38,399 nt of DNA from DASYQD01 sp036005845 (GTDB lineage Bacteria; Acidobacteriota; Thermoanaerobaculia; Multivoradales; JAIOJS01), in NCBI GenBank assembly GCA_036005845.1, contig DASYQD010000186.1, positions 1 to 38,399 on the forward strand. The letters are read 5' to 3'. Shown here piece after piece: positions 16,933 through 25,900 of the stretch. Within the stretch, counting starts at the first letter, position 1; the number at the start of each line of letters is the position of its first letter. The position numbers and the translations under genes are program-made. A model generated the notes under the pieces. That model saw only the letters and a program-made list of their open reading frames with translations. It was not told where the DNA came from and made no database searches.

Positions 16933-18510
16933 TCACTTCTCCTCGTGGTACTCCTCTTCGGTGTTGACCGCCCAGAGATTCGACTTGTCGGCGCGGCCGG
17001 CGAGGATGTTGTCGACGGCGGTCATCGCGGCGAGGATCGAGTGGTCCTGGTTGTTGTAGCGGTGCATGCCGTTGCGCCCGACGAGGAAGAGGTTGTCGAA
17101 GCGGTCGAGCCACGAGCGCAGCTCGTCGAAGCGATCGTAGCTGCCGAAGTAGGCCGGGTAGGTCTTCGGCATGCGCAGCACGGTGCCGTCGCGCACGGCG
17201 GCGGGGTCGGCGATGCGGATGCGGGCCAGCTCGGTCTTCGCCAGCTCGATGAGGTCGGCGTCGCTGCGTGACCAGAGCGCGTCGCCCTCGTCGCAGAAGT
17301 ACTCGAGGCCGACCCACACCTTGCCGGGGTCGGCGACCATCCACGGGCTCCAGTTGTTGAAGATCTGCAGGCGGCCGACGAGCACGTCGGGCTCCTGGAT
17401 GTAGATCCAGTTGTCGCGCACCGGGCTGCCGTCCGGCTCGGTCAACAGCAGGCGGTCGAGCAGCAGACCGACGGTGACGAAGTCGCGGTAGAGAAGACCT
17501 TCGGCGATCGACGCGATGGCCGGCGGTGGCGGCACGTCGAGCGCTCGCACCAGCTCGCGGATCGGCATCGTCGAGAAGAACCAGTCGCCAGCAAAGCGCT
17601 CGCTGGCGCCGGTTGCGAGGTTGCGCGCTGTGACGGTGACCACGTGCTCGCCGGCGGTCTCGATGCCTTCGGCGCGCCAGCCGGTGAGCACTCGCCCACC
17701 CTTCGCGCGCACCGCCGCGGCCACCTCGTCCCACATCTGGCCGGGGCCGAGCTTGGGGTAGAGGAACTGCTCGATGAGCGAGGTCTCGGTGCCTTTCTGC
17801 GCGATGTCCTTCTTGCCGCCGCCGGTGACGCCGCGCAGCGCGCTCTTGGCGAAGTGCGCCAGCGCTTTCGCTATCGACAGCCCCTTGACGCGCTGCGCAC
17901 CCCACGCGGCGCTGATCTCGTTGCAGGGCGTGCCCCACACCTTCTCGGTGTAGTCCTTGAAGAAGGTGAGGTAGAGCTCGCGGCCGAAGCGATTGACGAA
18001 GAAGTGCTCGAGGTTCTCTTCGGGCTCGATGGGAAAGGCCGCCGCGCGCAGGTAGGAGAGGCCGATGCGGGCGCTGCGCAGCAGGCCGAGCTTGAGCAGG
18101 GTGTCGGGGGTGAGCGAGATCGGGTATTCGAAGAGCTTGCGGCGGTGGTAGATGCGCGACTTGCGCGGCCGCAGCAGCATGACGCGGTCCTCGCGCTCGG
18201 GATCGGGACCGGCGCCGTTGCCGTCCACGGTGCGCCAGCGGTTCTGGTAGGCGATGCGAGCCTGGCCTTCGGGAAGCCTCTGCAGCGGCAGGAAGCGCAG
18301 CCACCACTCCATGACGCGGTCGCTCTTCGAGAAGAAGCGGTGGCCGCCGATGTCGATGCGGTTGCCGTGGTACTCGACGGTTCGCGCGATGCCGCCCATC
18401 AGCTCGCTTGCCTCGAGCACGACCGGCACGACGTCGGTGCGCTCCAGCAGCTCGTAGGCGGCGGCCAGACCGGCCGGGCCGGCGCCGACGATGACGGCGG
18501 TCTTCGGCAT
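16933..18510 (-). CDS. NAD(P)/FAD-dependent oxidoreductase, amine-oxidase/UGM-like
   Basis: The 525-residue product starts MPKTAVIVGAGPAGLAAAYE, an FAD Rossmann motif, followed by VLEASELMGGIARTVEY and IDIGGHRFFSKSDRVMEW. This arrangement belongs to the amine-oxidase/protoporphyrinogen-oxidase-like flavoproteins often annotated as UDP-galactopyranose-mutase-like or phytoene-desaturase-like. The GGHRFFSKSD stretch is typical of members found in polysaccharide gene clusters, and the neighbours here are glycan genes. No signal peptide or membrane helix is visible, so it is likely cytoplasmic. The reaction is not determined by sequence: sugar ring contraction and a carotenoid/porphyrin-like oxidation are both possible. 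The frame extends to a TTG at 18549, but ATG 18510, immediately before the dinucleotide fold, is the better start, although neither has a strong ribosome site. Confidence 0.82.
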   Translation of the reverse strand: MPKTAVIVGAGPAGLAAAYELLERTDVVPVVLEASELMGGIARTVEYHGNRIDIGGHRFFSKSDRVMEWWLRFLPLQRLPEGQARIAYQNRWRTVDGNGAGPDPEREDRVMLLRPRKSRIYHRRKLFEYPISLTPDTLLKLGLLRSARIGLSYLRAAAFPIEPEENLEHFFVNRFGRELYLTFFKDYTEKVWGTPCNEISAAWGAQRVKGLSIAKALAHFAKSALRGVTGGGKKDIAQKGTETSLIEQFLYPKLGPGQMWDEVAAAVRAKGGRVLTGWRAEGIETAGEHVVTVTARNLATGASERFAGDWFFSTMPIRELVRALDVPPPPAIASIAEGLLYRDFVTVGLLLDRLLLTEPDGSPVRDNWIYIQEPDVLVGRLQIFNNWSPWMVADPGKVWVGLEYFCDEGDALWSRSDADLIELAKTELARIRIADPAAVRDGTVLRMPKTYPAYFGSYDRFDELRSWLDRFDNLFLVGRNGMHRYNNQDHSILAAMTAVDNILAGRADKSNLWAVNTEEEYHEEK

Positions 18511-18522
18511 GAGGGGCGGAGG

Positions 18523-18579
18523 GTAGCCGCCTCCGGCTCGCGGGCGCAACCTGCGGCTACGATTCGCGACACGGTGTCG
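18523..18579. promoter_or_regulatory. Inverted repeats in divergent promoter region
   Basis: The 72-bp gap between the divergent FAD oxidoreductase and YfhO-like genes contains an inverted pair GTAGCCGC (18523-18530) and GCGGCTAC (18553-18560), and a compact palindrome CGACAC-G-GTGTCG (18567-18579). Either could bind a regulator serving both genes. Short GC-rich repeats arise easily by chance, so this is weak. Confidence 0.25.
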
Positions 18580-18582
18580 TCA

Positions 18583-20832
18583 ATGACTGGGTCGATGGGA
18601 GCAGCGGCCATCGCGGCGCCCGGCGCGGAGGCCGACCGGGCGGCACGCGCTGAGCCCGACGCGTCGGAGACGGACTCGTACGGCCGGAGGAGCCCGCGCG
18701 ATCGACTCGCTTGGCGCGTCGATGCTCTGCTGCTCGCCGTGCTGGCGGCCTTCTTCGTGTTGCTCGAGGCGCGGCAGCCGTTCTACTTCCTGCAGGACGA
18801 CAACCGCACCGGCTCGCTCGGCCTGCTCGTTCAGTACGCGCGCTCGCTCGGGCACGGCGAGCTGGCGCTCTACAACTTCCACCAGTTCTTGGGCGAGCCG
18901 TCGTTCGCAGTCGGCTCGGTGCCGTTTCTCTACCCGCCCGTCTACCTGGGAGTGTGGCTGAGCCGCGCGCTGTTCGGCTATCCGGACGCAGCGATCGACA
19001 TCCTGGTGATCGCGCACTTCGCGATCGGGCTGCTCGGCATGAGCCGGCTGCTGCGCGCGCTCGGCCTGTCGCGGTGGGCGACGGCGTTCGCCGCGCTGGC
19101 GTGGCCGCTGAGCAGCAACGCGATCTATACCGCCTGCTCGTGGTGGCACGTCGCGCTGGTCATCGCCTACCTGCCGTGGATGATCCACCTCGCCTGCCGG
19201 CTGGTGCGGCGGCCGAGCGCCGGCGCGGGCGCCTGGCTGGTGGTGCTGCACGCGCTGCTGCTCTACGGGGGGCACGTGCAGCTCTTCGTCTACGCGCTCT
19301 GCTTCGAGGCGCTGTGCGCGGCACTGGCGCTGCCGCGGTCGGCGATGGCTGGCTGGCGCGCGTTCGTGACCTCGGCCGGGCCGTACCTGCTCGCCCTCTA
19401 CCTCACCGCGGCGGTGAGCGTGCCGGTGATTCAGCCGCTGCAGGCGCACGTCGCGGAGTCGAGCGACCGCGGCGGCCGCATCCCCTACGGCTACTTCCAC
19501 GCCGGCGGCTTCGACCTGATCTCGTGGCTGCAGGGGTTCGTCGATCCCTACCGCGCCGATCCGGTGTACTACCAGCTCCTCGTCGGCTCGTGGGACCGCG
19601 TGTTCCCCTACCTGTCGTTCGTCGGCTGGCTGACGGTGGCGCTGCTGCTCGCGGCGCCGCTGCTGCTGCGGCGGGGCGGCGTCGCCGCGCTGCCGGTGCG
19701 GGTGTTCGCGGTGCCGCTGCTCGTCGCCTTCCTGTGGACGACCGGCACGATCGACCGGCTGCTCTTTCTCGTGCCGGTGCTCAATCGGTTCCGCTGGCAC
19801 TTTCGCGTCAACGCCTTTCTCGTCTTCTTCGTCGTCGTCGTCGCGGCGATGACCTTGACGGCAGTGGAAAGGTGGTCGCGAATGCGCTTCGGCGCGCCGC
19901 GGACGACGGCACTGATCGTGGCCGCGATGGCGGTGCAGCTCGGCAGCCTCGCGGCGCTCTACGCGTTCTTCCCGCAGCGCAGCTTCAACCACCGGCGCCA
20001 CCTGCAGCCGGTGCCGCTGCAAGAGCCGCTCGCGGCGCGGCTCGCCGGCGGCCGCATCGTGTCGCTCGGCTGGCACAGCGACGATCCCTACTCGTCGGCG
20101 CAGGTGGGCTTCAACTACGCCTCGTACTGGGGCCTCTTCCAGTACGCCGGCTATGCGAACCTGCTGTCGAACCTGCACGCGCGCTACGTCACCGGCCTGA
20201 TCGCGGACGACGGCCGGCGGCTGCGTTTCGACGCTGTCTACAAGCCGGCGGCTGTCCCCGTCGCGGCGTTCGAGCAGTGGGCGGTGTCGTGGTATCTACT
20301 GGGCAAGAACGCCGAGGACCCGAGCGAGACGGCAAGCTACGCGGAGCAACTCGCGCGCGCCGGCCTGCAGCGCGTGGCCGAGGATTCGCGACGGATCGTC
20401 TTCCACGATCCGCGGGCGGAGCCGCTCGTCTACGTGGCGACAACCGACGGCTCGCGCGAAAGGCTCACGCCGCGGGTCGGTGGACGCTCGCTCACCGCGA
20501 CTTTCGCGCCGGCTTCGCAAGCGCGAAGGCTGGTGGCCTGCTTCCTGGCCGTGCCGGGATTTTCGGCAGCGACGCTCGACGGCGAACCGCTGGCTCTGCG
20601 CTCCGACGACGGGCGGATGACCGTGGACGTGCCCGCGGGCGCGCGCGGCGTTCGCTTCGTCTACCACGAGCCGGAGCTCCTGCCCGCATTGCGCAACGCC
20701 GCGCTGCTGCTCGTGCTGCCGCTGTTGGTATGGGCGGGGCGGCGGTTCCTGCGAGGTGCGAGGCGCCGATCCGCTCCGGCCGCCGCAGATCGCGACGCGG
20801 GTAGGCCCGACTCCTCGCGCAGCGGCCGCTAG
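18583..20832 (+). CDS. YfhO-like polytopic membrane protein
   Basis: The frame is open far upstream through the antisense of the previous gene; I take ATG 18583, just before a variable hydrophilic leader and the first helix, giving about 749 residues (ATG 18595 and GTG 18574 are alternatives). Around a dozen hydrophobic segments are followed by a soluble C-terminal part with RGVRFVYHEPELLPAL and a last helix, a layout seen in the bacterial YfhO family. YfhO relatives are GT-C-like proteins implicated in glycosylating lipoteichoic acid or other surface polymers in other bacteria. The first external loop contains FYFLQDDNRTG with adjacent Asp residues at the GT-C catalytic position. The stop is only 2 bp before the next membrane glycosyltransferase, so they are probably co-translated. 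Confidence 0.78.
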   Translation: MTGSMGAAAIAAPGAEADRAARAEPDASETDSYGRRSPRDRLAWRVDALLLAVLAAFFVLLEARQPFYFLQDDNRTGSLGLLVQYARSLGHGELALYNFHQFLGEPSFAVGSVPFLYPPVYLGVWLSRALFGYPDAAIDILVIAHFAIGLLGMSRLLRALGLSRWATAFAALAWPLSSNAIYTACSWWHVALVIAYLPWMIHLACRLVRRPSAGAGAWLVVLHALLLYGGHVQLFVYALCFEALCAALALPRSAMAGWRAFVTSAGPYLLALYLTAAVSVPVIQPLQAHVAESSDRGGRIPYGYFHAGGFDLISWLQGFVDPYRADPVYYQLLVGSWDRVFPYLSFVGWLTVALLLAAPLLLRRGGVAALPVRVFAVPLLVAFLWTTGTIDRLLFLVPVLNRFRWHFRVNAFLVFFVVVVAAMTLTAVERWSRMRFGAPRTTALIVAAMAVQLGSLAALYAFFPQRSFNHRRHLQPVPLQEPLAARLAGGRIVSLGWHSDDPYSSAQVGFNYASYWGLFQYAGYANLLSNLHARYVTGLIADDGRRLRFDAVYKPAAVPVAAFEQWAVSWYLLGKNAEDPSETASYAEQLARAGLQRVAEDSRRIVFHDPRAEPLVYVATTDGSRERLTPRVGGRSLTATFAPASQARRLVACFLAVPGFSAATLDGEPLALRSDDGRMTVDVPAGARGVRFVYHEPELLPALRNAALLLVLPLLVWAGRRFLRGARRRSAPAAADRDAGRPDSSRSGR

Positions 20833-20834
20833 CC

Positions 20835-22769
20835 ATGGCCGCCGCCGTCACGCTCGCGCTCGTCGTCGCCACCGCGCTGCTCGCCTGGCTCTTGCCCGTG
20901 ACGTTCGATCGCTGGCGCCGTTATCTCGATCGTCTCCTGCATGCCCCGATCGGTTTCGGTGCGTGGACTGCCGCGCTCGCCGCCGCCACCTTCGCCGGTC
21001 AGGCGGCGGTCGGCGCGCTGGTCGGCTTGCCCGAGCCGCAGCTCCACGACGAGTTCAGCTACCTGCTCGCCGCCGACACCTTCGCTCGCGGGCGACTCAC
21101 CAATCCCACGCATCCGCTCTGGTGGCACTTCGAGACCTTCCACGTGCTGCTGCAGCCGACCTACGCCTCGAAGTACCCGCCGGCGCAAGGACTGGTGCTC
21201 GCGCTCGGTGAGCGGCTCGGTCACCCGATCGTCGGGGTGTGGCTCTCCGGCGCGCTCTTCGTCGCCGCCGCGGCGTGGATGCTCGCCGGCTGGCTGCGCC
21301 CGCCGTGGGCGCGGCTCGGCGCGCTGCTCGCGGCGGGCTCGCTGGTGGTGGCGAGCCCGTGGAGCCACGGCTACTCGCGCGGCTTCGTCGCCGCCGCCGG
21401 TGGAGCGCTGCTGTTCGGCGCGGCCGCGCGACTGCGCGCACCGTCGTGGAGAGGACGCCACACACCCAGATCGTTCGTGTCGCTGGCTGTCACGCCGTTG
21501 CCGACAGATCGCGCGAACGCAGCGAGCGGCGGCGACAGCGCGGATGCTCGAACACTACGGCGTCGCGTCGGGGCTGACGCGGCGGCGCGAACCGGGATCG
21601 CCGTGCGCCGATCCCAACCTCGCACGCGCGACGGCATCGCCCTCGCCGCGGGCCTGCTGGTGCTGGCGACGAGTCGGCCGTGGGAAGGGCTCGTCGCTTC
21701 GATCGTGGCGCTCGTACCCGTCTTGCTTGACACGCTGCGCAACAGGGACCATCGGCGTCGTCTGGTGCGGCGCGCCTTGCCGGCAACCGCGCTCCTGCTC
21801 GCCGCCGGCTTCGCGTGGATCGGCTGGTATCAGTGGCGGGTCACCGGCAGCCCGTGGACGATGCCGTATCGCCTCTACGACCAGCGCTACGCGAGCGTGC
21901 CGCTCTTCCTCTGGCAGCAGCCGCGCGCCGTCGAGCCGTCGCCGCACCCGGTGATCGCGCGCTTCTTCCGCGACTTCGAAGGCGCGGAGTGGCGGCGGCA
22001 GCACACGCTGCGCGGCTGGCTCGCGGCGGCGGGCGAGAAGAGCTGGCGCCTGCTGAGCTTCTACTTCGGCGGCGCCCTGACGGTCGCGCTCGCCGGGCTG
22101 CCATGGGCGTTCCGGTGGCCGGGGCCGCGGTGGGCCGGGGCCGGCGTGCTGGCGCTGCTGGCGAGCCAGCTCGTGGTGCTGCCCAGCCGCGTCCACTACG
22201 TCGCGCCGGGCGCCTGCCTGGCGATCTACCTCGTCGTCGAAGGATGGCGCCACCTGCGCGTCTGGCGCCGCGCGCACCCGTCGCCGTCCTCGCGCCAGCT
22301 CGGCGCCCGGCTCGCGGCGACCGTCCCGCTCGTCGTGCTGCTGGCGCTGACGGTGCGCGCCTGGGAGCTGCGCGCCGATCCGGACGAGTGGTACCTCCAG
22401 CGCGCCGCCTTGCAGCGGCGGCTGCTCGCGATGCCGGACCGGCAGCTGGTGATCGTGCGCTACGGCGCCGGGCACGACCCGCGCGCTGAGTGGGTGTACG
22501 ACGACGCCGACCTCTTCGGCACACGCGTGCTGTGGGCGCGCGCCATGTCGCCGGCCGAGGATTGCCGGCTGCTCGCCTTCGAGCGCGAGCGCCGCGCCTG
22601 GCTCCTCGAGGTGGTCGAGGACGCCTCGCCGCCGCGCCTGCTGCCCTACCCGCGCGCTGCCTGCACCGGCGGCTCGACCGCCGACTCCCCGACGGCGGCC
22701 CCGAACGCGACGCGCCTCTCGACGACGCGCCAGGGCTCGGTGAGCAGCCGCCGCAGCGCCTCGGGGTAG
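20835..22769 (+). CDS. GT39/ArnT-like membrane glycosyltransferase
   Basis: The 644-residue protein has about ten hydrophobic segments and LPEPQLHDEFSYLLAADTF near the N terminus, placing Asp72-Glu73 in the first external loop like the catalytic acidic residues of GT-C enzymes. The next loop has KYPPAQGLVLALG, also common in this group. It resembles the gene at 834-2630 in layout but not closely in sequence. A hydrophilic Arg/Ala/Ser-rich loop encoded around 21450-21640 interrupts the membrane region. The ATG lies 2 bp after the YfhO-like stop. The last ~41 codons run antisense into purN; the tail there is Ser/Thr/Arg-rich and probably not part of the fold. It likely transfers a sugar from a polyprenyl-phosphate donor at the periplasmic face. 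Confidence 0.8.
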   Translation: MAAAVTLALVVATALLAWLLPVTFDRWRRYLDRLLHAPIGFGAWTAALAAATFAGQAAVGALVGLPEPQLHDEFSYLLAADTFARGRLTNPTHPLWWHFETFHVLLQPTYASKYPPAQGLVLALGERLGHPIVGVWLSGALFVAAAAWMLAGWLRPPWARLGALLAAGSLVVASPWSHGYSRGFVAAAGGALLFGAAARLRAPSWRGRHTPRSFVSLAVTPLPTDRANAASGGDSADARTLRRRVGADAAARTGIAVRRSQPRTRDGIALAAGLLVLATSRPWEGLVASIVALVPVLLDTLRNRDHRRRLVRRALPATALLLAAGFAWIGWYQWRVTGSPWTMPYRLYDQRYASVPLFLWQQPRAVEPSPHPVIARFFRDFEGAEWRRQHTLRGWLAAAGEKSWRLLSFYFGGALTVALAGLPWAFRWPGPRWAGAGVLALLASQLVVLPSRVHYVAPGACLAIYLVVEGWRHLRVWRRAHPSPSSRQLGARLAATVPLVVLLALTVRAWELRADPDEWYLQRAALQRRLLAMPDRQLVIVRYGAGHDPRAEWVYDDADLFGTRVLWARAMSPAEDCRLLAFERERRAWLLEVVEDASPPRLLPYPRAACTGGSTADSPTAAPNATRLSTTRQGSVSSRRSASG

Positions 22770-23377
22770 CCTCGGTGCTCCTCGGCGAGGATGCGCGCCG
22801 CGAGCGTCGCCTCGTCGTCGCCATCGAGCACGGGCACCGCCCGCTGCACGACGATTGGGCCGCTGTCGACTCCCTCGTCGACGAAGTGCACCGTGCAGCC
22901 GGAGACCTTGACGCCGTGCTCGAGTGCTTGGCGTTGCGGGTGTAGCCCCGGAAAGGCCGGCAGCAGGCTGGGGTGCACGTTGAGCACTCGTTGCGGGTAG
23001 GCGCGCAGGAAGCCGGGCGAGAGCAGCCGCATGAAGCCGGCAAGGCAGACCCACTCGACGCCGCGGTCTGCGAGCGCAGTGAGGATCGCCGCTTCGTGTG
23101 CGGTGCGATCGGCGAAATCGCGCCGGGCCAGCGCGGCCGTCGGCAAGCCGAGCTCGCCGGCGCGCGCGAGACCCGGCGCCTCCGGGACGTCACTCACCAC
23201 CATCGCGATCCGCGCCGGCAGCTCGCCGCGCTGGATGGCGGCATGAAGCGCGAGGAAGTTGCTGCCGCGGCCGGACAGCAGGACGCCGATGCGCGCCAAC
23301 GACCCGTCGCGCGGAACGTCCTCGGTGGACCCGGCGCCGGCCATGCGTTCAGCGATGACGCCGAGCGGCGTCGTCAC
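22646..23377 (-). CDS. purN: Phosphoribosylglycinamide formyltransferase PurN
   Basis: This enzyme formylates GAR with 10-formyl-tetrahydrofolate in purine synthesis. The sequence has VLLSGRGSNFLAL (phosphate-binding loop), VCLAGFMRLLSPGFL, the active-site NVHPSLLPAFPG with catalytic Asn-His, and DEGVDSGPIVVQ with the catalytic Asp. I choose GTG 23377, which overlaps the purM stop as GTGA, giving 243 residues; ATG 23344 (232 residues) is an alternative, and neither has a strong ribosome site, so translation is probably coupled to purM. The C terminus extends slightly beyond the usual length (family about 190-220 residues). Its last 124 bp overlap the convergent GT39-like gene. It ends the purine gene run. 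Confidence 0.95.
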   Translation of the reverse strand: MTTPLGVIAERMAGAGSTEDVPRDGSLARIGVLLSGRGSNFLALHAAIQRGELPARIAMVVSDVPEAPGLARAGELGLPTAALARRDFADRTAHEAAILTALADRGVEWVCLAGFMRLLSPGFLRAYPQRVLNVHPSLLPAFPGLHPQRQALEHGVKVSGCTVHFVDEGVDSGPIVVQRAVPVLDGDDEATLAARILAEEHRGYPEALRRLLTEPWRVVERRVAFGAAVGESAVEPPVQAARG

Positions 23378-24456
23378 GACTCGACGTACTCCACGCCGGG
23401 CTCTCCGGCCACGACCTCGCCGAGCTCGAAGCCGGGACAACCCGCGCGCGCCAGGTGCTCAAGCACTTCGTCACGCGCACCTGTCGCGACGACGAGCACC
23501 ATCCCCACGCCGAGATTGAACACGCGCCGCATCTCGTCGTCCGCGACGCTGCCCAGTCCCCCGAGCAAGCGGAAGAGCGGCGGCACCGTCCAGCTCGCCA
23601 GGCGGATGCGCGCGCGGCAGCCGGCCGGCAGGCTGCGCGGCACGTTGTCGGTGAGCCCGCCGCCGGTGACGTGTGCCATGGCGTGCAGGCCCGGGTGGTG
23701 GTCGAGCAGCCCGGACAGCGGCGCGAGGTACGACACGTGCGGCGCCAGCAGCGCTTCGCGCACCGTCGGCATCGCGCCGCGCTCGCCCGTTCCGGATGAA
23801 GCAGGCGCCGGCAGCCGATCGTCGATCTGCAAGCCGAGCTGGTCGAACAGCACCCGCCGCGCCAGCGAGTAGCCGTTGGTGTGCAGCCCCGCCGACGGCA
23901 GCCCGATCAGCGCGTCGCCGACGCCGACGCGTGCGGGCCCCAGCAGCCGGTCGCGCTCGGCGGCGCCGACGATGAACCCCACCAGCTCGTAGTCGCCGGG
24001 CTGGTAGAACCCGGGCATCTCCGCCGTCTCGCCGCCCAGCAGCGCACAGCCGTTCTCGCGGCAGCCGGCCGCGACGCCGCCGACGAGCGCCACCACCTGC
24101 TCGGGCTCGAGCACGCCGGCGCCGACGTAGTCGAGGAAGAACAGTGGCCGCGCTCCCTGCACCAGGATGTCGTTGACGCAGTGGTTGACGAGGTCGCGGC
24201 CGACGGTCGAGAAGTCTCCGGCCAGCTTCGCCACCATGAGCTTGGTGCCGACGCCGTCGGCCGAGGCGGCGAGCACCGGCTCGCGCAGCTCGCGTGAGAG
24301 CGCGAAGAGGCCGCCGAAGCCGCCCAGCTCCGAGAGCACTCCTGGCACCACCGTCGACCGCACTAGCTCCTTGACGGTCGCCAGCGCGCGGTCCTGCGCG
24401 TCGATGTCTACCCCGGCGCTGCGGTAAGCGTCGCCCGCCGCCACCTCCGGCGTCAC
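23374..24456 (-). CDS. purM: Phosphoribosylformylglycinamidine cyclo-ligase PurM (AIR synthetase)
   Basis: PurM closes the imidazole ring of AIR using ATP. The 360-residue product starts near AYRSAGVDIDAQDRAL and contains the family motifs ADGVGTKLMVA, NDILVQGARPLFFLDY, LLGGETAEMPGFY and HVTGGGLTDNVPRSL, covering the ATP-grasp-unrelated AIRS N and C domains over their usual length. The frame continues upstream through the antisense of purF, but GTG 24456 overlaps the purF stop as GTGA and matches the family N terminus. The same GTGA coupling recurs at purM-purN. Cytoplasmic enzyme in an operon purF-purM-purN. Confidence 0.96.
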   Translation of the reverse strand: MTPEVAAGDAYRSAGVDIDAQDRALATVKELVRSTVVPGVLSELGGFGGLFALSRELREPVLAASADGVGTKLMVAKLAGDFSTVGRDLVNHCVNDILVQGARPLFFLDYVGAGVLEPEQVVALVGGVAAGCRENGCALLGGETAEMPGFYQPGDYELVGFIVGAAERDRLLGPARVGVGDALIGLPSAGLHTNGYSLARRVLFDQLGLQIDDRLPAPASSGTGERGAMPTVREALLAPHVSYLAPLSGLLDHHPGLHAMAHVTGGGLTDNVPRSLPAGCRARIRLASWTVPPLFRLLGGLGSVADDEMRRVFNLGVGMVLVVATGARDEVLEHLARAGCPGFELGEVVAGEPGVEYVES

Positions 24457-25865
24457 TCGCCGCCCTCGGCGCGGATCGGGAACAGCAGCCGCTGCCGCGC
24501 GTCCTCGCCCGCCATCGGCACGCGGTACTCGCCCGTCCAGCAGGCGGTGCAGTAGCTGTCGCGCGGCCCCGAGACCGACTTCAAGAGGCCGTCGAGCGAC
24601 AGGTAGGCGAGGCTGTCGGCCTCGACGAAGCGGCGGATGTCCTCGACCGGCAGGTTGGCGGCGATGAGCTCCTCGCGCGTCGGCGTGTCGATGCCGTAGC
24701 GGCAGGGCCACGCCGTCGGCGGCGACGAGATGCGTAGGTGCACTTCTTTGGCGCCGGCGTCCTTCAGCATGCGCACGATCTTCTTCGACGTGGTGCCGCG
24801 CACGATGGAGTCGTCGAGCAGCACGACGCGCTTGCCGGCGATCACCTCGCGCACCGGGTTGAGCTTCACCTTGACGCCGAAGTGGCGGATGGAGCTCTTC
24901 GGCTCGATGAAGGTGCGGCCGACGTAGTGATTGCGGATGAGCCCGAACTCGAACGGCAGCCCCGACTCGCGCGCGTAGCCGAGGGCGGCGAAGACGCCGC
25001 TGTCGGGCACTGGGCAGACGAGGTCGGCGTCGGCCGGCGCCTCGCGCGCGAGCTGCGCGCCCAGCCGGCGGCGCACCTCCGACACCGCGTCGCCGAAGAC
25101 GATGCTGTCCGGGCGCGCGAAGTAGACGTGCTCGAAGATGCAGCGGGTCGGCTCCGGTACCTGCGGCAGGTGGAAGCTCTGCAAGCGGCCGCCGTGCGCG
25201 ATGACCACTTCGCCCGGCGCAAGCTCGCGCACGGTGGCGGCGCCGATCAAGTCGAAGGCGCAGCCTTCCGAGGCGAAACAGGGGCTGCTGGGCCCGCCGT
25301 CGATCCCCGGTGCATCGCCGAGCAGCAGCGGCCGGAAGCCCCACGGATCGCGCGCCGCGATGACGCCGTCGCGCGAGATCAGCAGCAGCGAGTAGGCGCC
25401 GCGCACCTGCTCGAGCGCGAGCATCAGCGCCTCGGCGACGCTCTGCCGCGGCTCGCGCGCCATGAGATGGAGAATCACCTCGGTATCCGACGATGTCTGG
25501 AAGATGGCGCCGTCGCGCTCGAGCCGCTGGCGCACCTCGACCGCGTTGACGAGGTTGCCGTTGTGGACGATGCCGAGCGGCCCCATCGACGTGTTGACGA
25601 CGATCGGCTGCGCGTTGGCGAGCACCGAGGAGCCGGCCGTCGAGTAGCGGGTGTGGCCGATGGCGGCGTCGCCAAGGAGCCGCTTGAGGACCGGCTCTTC
25701 GAAGATGTCGGCCGCCTCACCCATGCCACGCTCGACGTGCATGCGCTCGCCGTCCCAGGAGACGATGCCGGCGCTCTCCTGTCCGCGGTGCTGCAGCGCA
25801 TACAGCCCGAGGTAGGCGAAGTTCGCCGCGTCCTCGCGGGCGTCGATGCCGAAGATGCCGCACAT
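24453..25865 (-). CDS. purF: Amidophosphoribosyltransferase PurF, Fe-S type
   Basis: PurF commits PRPP to purine synthesis by making phosphoribosylamine from glutamine. The product (470 residues) begins MCGIFGIDARED, so Cys2 becomes the N-terminal nucleophile of the Ntn glutaminase domain after Met removal, without a long propeptide. The phosphoribosyltransferase half has the PRPP loop VVLLDDSIVRGTTSKK. Cysteines in PTRCIFEHVY, WPCRYGIDTP and YCTACWTGEY fall where the Bacillus-type enzyme binds a 4Fe-4S cluster, so an oxygen-sensitive cluster is likely. The start at ATG 25865 has no obvious ribosome site. It lies 35 bp downstream of the membrane-protein gene that intervenes between purL and purF. 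Confidence 0.97.
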   Translation of the reverse strand: MCGIFGIDAREDAANFAYLGLYALQHRGQESAGIVSWDGERMHVERGMGEAADIFEEPVLKRLLGDAAIGHTRYSTAGSSVLANAQPIVVNTSMGPLGIVHNGNLVNAVEVRQRLERDGAIFQTSSDTEVILHLMAREPRQSVAEALMLALEQVRGAYSLLLISRDGVIAARDPWGFRPLLLGDAPGIDGGPSSPCFASEGCAFDLIGAATVRELAPGEVVIAHGGRLQSFHLPQVPEPTRCIFEHVYFARPDSIVFGDAVSEVRRRLGAQLAREAPADADLVCPVPDSGVFAALGYARESGLPFEFGLIRNHYVGRTFIEPKSSIRHFGVKVKLNPVREVIAGKRVVLLDDSIVRGTTSKKIVRMLKDAGAKEVHLRISSPPTAWPCRYGIDTPTREELIAANLPVEDIRRFVEADSLAYLSLDGLLKSVSGPRDSYCTACWTGEYRVPMAGEDARQRLLFPIRAEGGE

Positions 25866-25900
25866 GGTGGGGAGTAAAGGAGCCCGACCCGTTCAGTTTC

